From Acetatifactor sp. (lineage in GTDB: Bacteria > Bacillota > Clostridia > Lachnospirales > Lachnospiraceae): a stretch of 17,674 nt of DNA. The notes under the pieces are model-generated. The model was not told the origin of the DNA and did not search any database. It saw nothing but the letters and a program-made list of their open reading frames with translations. The stretch lies in contig JAEDMI010000024.1 of assembly GCA_016303085.1 (NCBI GenBank), positions 1-17,674 of the forward strand, read 5' to 3'. Below are positions 15,351 through 17,674 of the stretch, piece after piece. The position numbers were made by a program, and so were the translations under genes. The stretch's first letter is position 1. The number at the start of each line of letters is the position of its first letter.

Positions 15351-15389
15351 TATGATGCATTTCAAATTGATAAAGAACAGGATACCATT

Positions 15390-16541
15390 ATGAAAGTAAT
15401 TTATATGTCTCACCGCTATCATATCAATCAGACAACCATCATCAAGGGATGGGTAGAAAACGGACATGAGGTTCGTTTCCTAAGTCAATACACAGGGAAA
15501 ATTGAAGACTATACGTATACGAAGCCCATTGTAGTCGGATATTCCGCCCTCTTTCGGATATTCAATTATTTTTATGTCCTCCTGCGAAGGAAGAAGAACT
15601 ATTATGCTATGGACATGAAGCTGAAACTGGGTTTCCCGCCTTTGTTTAAGCTTGCAAAATATATCAGGGAATTTCATCCGGATCTTGCCATTTTACGGGA
15701 ACGCTCCATCTATACCATCTGCATGAATGCCATCTGTAAGCACTATCATATACCGACTATTTTATATAACCTCAGTCCCGTCTGGGACAAACCTAAAGAA
15801 ATGGATCTTGCCCATAAGCTGGTTTGGAAATTGACGCCCAGATACAGAATCACGCCCACCAACCTTGTGGGAATCGACTATACGGGTCTTGTCAAGGATG
15901 AAAATGCATACTGGGCTCCCTTTTTGGTCGAGCCCCAGATTTCCCCTTCCGAAAAGAAATATTTTCTTAATGATCGAATTAATGTATTTTGCATCGGAAA
16001 ATATCAGGAGCGGAAAAACCATCAAATGATGATAGAAGCCGTTGAAGAGCTTATGCCGAAATACAACCTTCACCTGACAATCGCAGGGGAGATCAATGAA
16101 AGCTTTTATGAAGAATATTATCAAAAAATAAATGACTATGTTAAGAATCATCATCTGGAAGACCGGGTTACCTTTCTCGTCAATTTAAACAGAGATGCCA
16201 TCCGTGAAGAATACGGGAAAGCCGATGTATATGTCATTCCAAGCACCGGAGAACCTGCCTCCATAACCGTCATTGAGGCTATGGCCTGCTCGGTACCTGC
16301 CATCAGCGGCAGTGACAACGGCACTGCGAGCTATATTGATTTCGGCAAAACCGGCTATGTTTTTGAAGACAATAACAAAGAGGATCTAAAGGACAAATTA
16401 GAGAAAATCATATGCAGCAGAGAAACCATCATTCAAATGGGGGCTGCCGCCTATGAACACGTAAAGAACAACTTCCAGTTTCAGAATTATTATGATCAGA
16501 TCCAAAAAATATTAGAAAGAAAAGCATCAGAAGGAGATTAA
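15390..16541 (+). CDS. GT4 family glycosyltransferase
   Basis: 383 residues, a soluble GT-B fold enzyme. The N-terminal half (MKVIYMSHRYHINQTTIIKGW) starts with the Rossmann strand and acceptor loop; the C-terminal half has CIGKYQERKNH (201-211), a typical GT4 donor-site segment, LHLTIAGE (227-234) and the E-x7-E pair E288/E296 in GEPASITVIEAMA. It transfers a sugar from a nucleotide donor to a lipid-linked glycan at the cytoplasmic face; sugar not deducible. ATG 15390 is chosen because AGGA lies 8 nt upstream and the promoter -10 lies at 15345. An in-frame TTG at 15312 would put the promoter and its transcription start inside the coding region. The next gene starts 6 nt after the stop, so the two are co-transcribed and divergent from the main operon. 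Confidence 0.9.
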   Translation: MKVIYMSHRYHINQTTIIKGWVENGHEVRFLSQYTGKIEDYTYTKPIVVGYSALFRIFNYFYVLLRRKKNYYAMDMKLKLGFPPLFKLAKYIREFHPDLAILRERSIYTICMNAICKHYHIPTILYNLSPVWDKPKEMDLAHKLVWKLTPRYRITPTNLVGIDYTGLVKDENAYWAPFLVEPQISPSEKKYFLNDRINVFCIGKYQERKNHQMMIEAVEELMPKYNLHLTIAGEINESFYEEYYQKINDYVKNHHLEDRVTFLVNLNRDAIREEYGKADVYVIPSTGEPASITVIEAMACSVPAISGSDNGTASYIDFGKTGYVFEDNNKEDLKDKLEKIICSRETIIQMGAAAYEHVKNNFQFQNYYDQIQKILERKASEGD

Positions 16542-16547
16542 AGCGGT

Positions 16548-17674
16548 ATGCTTATTTTGTTTGATTTGTTAGGCGCACAGCCTAACACCACAGGATCCAA
16601 ATTTCATGGTGGCGGGGAATACTCAAAGACCGTTTTTAAGGCACTTATTGAACTGCGGGGAAGCGATTCCGTAATTGTCTTCTATGACTCCCGTTTATTC
16701 TTAGACGATTGGATTAAAGAACTGATTCAAAAAGAAAATATTAGAGTATATGATGTGACAGGTTATCATGATTTGGAGACTGTCTTTCAACGGGAAAAAA
16801 TAGATGTTTACTTCTCAGGAATGCCTTACGGCTCCATGGGTGTCTCCATTCCAAAGGAAGTCAGAAAAATTGGAACCTTCCACGGTCTTCGTTCACTGGA
16901 ATGCCCGACAGATGCTTACGAATACAAGTACCGAACCGGCTTCAAGACGGTAAAGGCAATTGCCAAGCCTTTCTTTCAGAACAGACTGAAGAAACGCGCA
17001 GAAGCAGACTATGCCGCCAATATGGCAGAGTATGATGACATTGTGTGTGTGTCCAATCATACCAAATATGCTATCAAAAACTTTTATCCCGGTTTACTCA
17101 AGGAGCCCAATGTATTTTACACACCGGCAAAATATGTAGATGATTCGCAGACCGACCGCACACCGCTGGTGAAGGGAAAATATATCCTGATGATTGGCCT
17201 AAACCGATGGGAAAAGAACGGATACCGTGGGCTGATGGCTGTCGATCAGCTGTTTTATAAGAACCTTCTTAAGGATTATCAGATTGTTACTGTCGGGGAA
17301 ATCCCATCCAAAATTGAAAACAGCATTCGTTGTAAGGAGCGCCATTGCAAATTTGGATATGTCGCCCCTGAAGAATTGGAAAATTTATATGCAAACTGTG
17401 ACTTCTTCTTATATCCGTCCTTAAATGAAGGCTTCGGAATGCCCCCCTTAGAGGCAATGCGCTACGGGAAAACCTGTATTGTTTCCGGTGTCTGCTCCTT
17501 ACCGGAGGTGTGCGGTGATGCCGTTTATTACTGCAATCCGTATGACATTGAAGAAATCCGGAACCGAATCCTCATGGCAAGTGAAATGAAGATTGATCCT
17601 GATAAGGTTGTCGGTCATTTTCAGAAAATGGTCAACCATCAAAATGAAGACCTACACAAGCTGTGTTTATTTAT
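16548..17674 (+). CDS. GT4 family glycosyltransferase (C-terminus beyond window)
   Basis: Opens at ATG 16548 with AAGGAG inside the end of the previous gene, and stays open for 375 residues to the window end. The N-terminal half has the glycine-rich GGGEYSK (21-27) and TFHGLR (110-115); VCVSNHTKYAI (167-177) is the usual mid-protein segment. The C-terminal half has MIGLNRWEKNG (215-225) and YPSLNEGFGMPPLEAM (289-304), giving the E-x7-E pair E294/E302. This is a standard GT4 retaining glycosyltransferase, close in style to mannosyl/glucosyltransferases of capsule loci, but the sugar cannot be stated. Only the last part is missing. Confidence 0.9.
   Translation, partial: MLILFDLLGAQPNTTGSKFHGGGEYSKTVFKALIELRGSDSVIVFYDSRLFLDDWIKELIQKENIRVYDVTGYHDLETVFQREKIDVYFSGMPYGSMGVSIPKEVRKIGTFHGLRSLECPTDAYEYKYRTGFKTVKAIAKPFFQNRLKKRAEADYAANMAEYDDIVCVSNHTKYAIKNFYPGLLKEPNVFYTPAKYVDDSQTDRTPLVKGKYILMIGLNRWEKNGYRGLMAVDQLFYKNLLKDYQIVTVGEIPSKIENSIRCKERHCKFGYVAPEELENLYANCDFFLYPSLNEGFGMPPLEAMRYGKTCIVSGVCSLPEVCGDAVYYCNPYDIEEIRNRILMASEMKIDPDKVVGHFQKMVNHQNEDLHKLCLF

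Larger units (their letters stand above)
15286..15385. repeat. Co-centred inverted repeats spanning the divergent promoter region
   Basis: Two nested perfect 9-bp inverted repeats share nearly the same centre (about 15334-15336). The inner arms are TATACCATA (15320-15328) and TATGGTATA (15340-15348). The outer arms are GTATCCTGT (15286-15294) and ACAGGATAC (15377-15385), which fall in the ribosome-binding regions of the two divergent genes. The inner repeat contains most of both -10 boxes. It may be a regulator binding site or an ancient inverted duplication of a promoter-leader unit. Confidence 0.55.

Noticed and set aside
15312..15389. 26-residue N-terminal extension of the GT4 glycosyltransferase from a TTG
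   Set aside because: The extension would contain the extended -10 promoter and predicted transcription start, and the ATG at 15390 has its own ribosome binding site and starts exactly at the first beta strand.
1..17674. Mobile elements, CRISPR arrays, tRNA or rRNA genes
   Set aside because: No transposase or integrase motifs, no regularly spaced repeats, no terminal inverted repeats and no tRNA-like cloverleaf were seen; the gene duplications are explained by paralogy.

Overview
The window looks like a low-to-mid GC Gram-positive genome, most likely class Clostridia and probably Lachnospiraceae. The signs are strong AAGGAG-type ribosome binding sites, tightly packed operons, a CotH-kinase/GT-C membrane protein repertoire typical of that group, and wall-glycan enzymes of Firmicutes type. 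This placement is inference; no rRNA or housekeeping marker is present. Nothing suggests a plasmid, phage, insertion sequence or CRISPR array.

The whole region is a cell-surface polysaccharide (capsule or wall-glycan) locus. Left part, 1-3969: a CotH-kinase-like protein cut by the window edge (minus strand) is divergent from a two-gene plus-strand operon, made of a GT-C-type membrane protein and a membrane protein of unknown family. Middle part, 3973-15281: one long minus-strand operon of eight genes with almost no gaps. In transcription order it encodes an SGNH/GDSL-like protein, a PglK/MsbA-type ABC exporter, a GT-D fold (DUF1792) glycosyltransferase, a Wzy-like polymerase, a GT4-GT26 fusion glycosyltransferase, a paralogue of the unknown membrane protein, a second CotH-like protein and a second GT-C-type membrane protein. 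Right part, 15390-17674: two consecutive plus-strand GT4 glycosyltransferases, the second cut by the window end.

Proposed division of labour (inference): the cytoplasmic GT4, GT26 and GT-D enzymes build a lipid-linked oligosaccharide, the ABC exporter flips it, and the Wzy-like protein polymerises it outside. The GT-C proteins, the SGNH protein, the CotH-like proteins and the unknown membrane proteins would then decorate or attach it on the extracytoplasmic face. No initiating phosphoglycosyltransferase is in the window, so the locus continues beyond it.

The most notable points are these. (i) A three-protein set (CotH-like + GT-C-type + unknown membrane protein) occurs twice in different gene orders. 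(ii) A clear intrinsic terminator for the long minus operon lies inside the coding sequence of the convergent plus-strand gene. (iii) A compact symmetric divergent promoter at about 15286-15385 drives both the long operon and the right-hand glycosyltransferases. (iv) Two glycosyltransferases of different families are fused in one chain. All intergenic stretches are under 300 bases; the largest, 952-1108, holds two divergent promoters.
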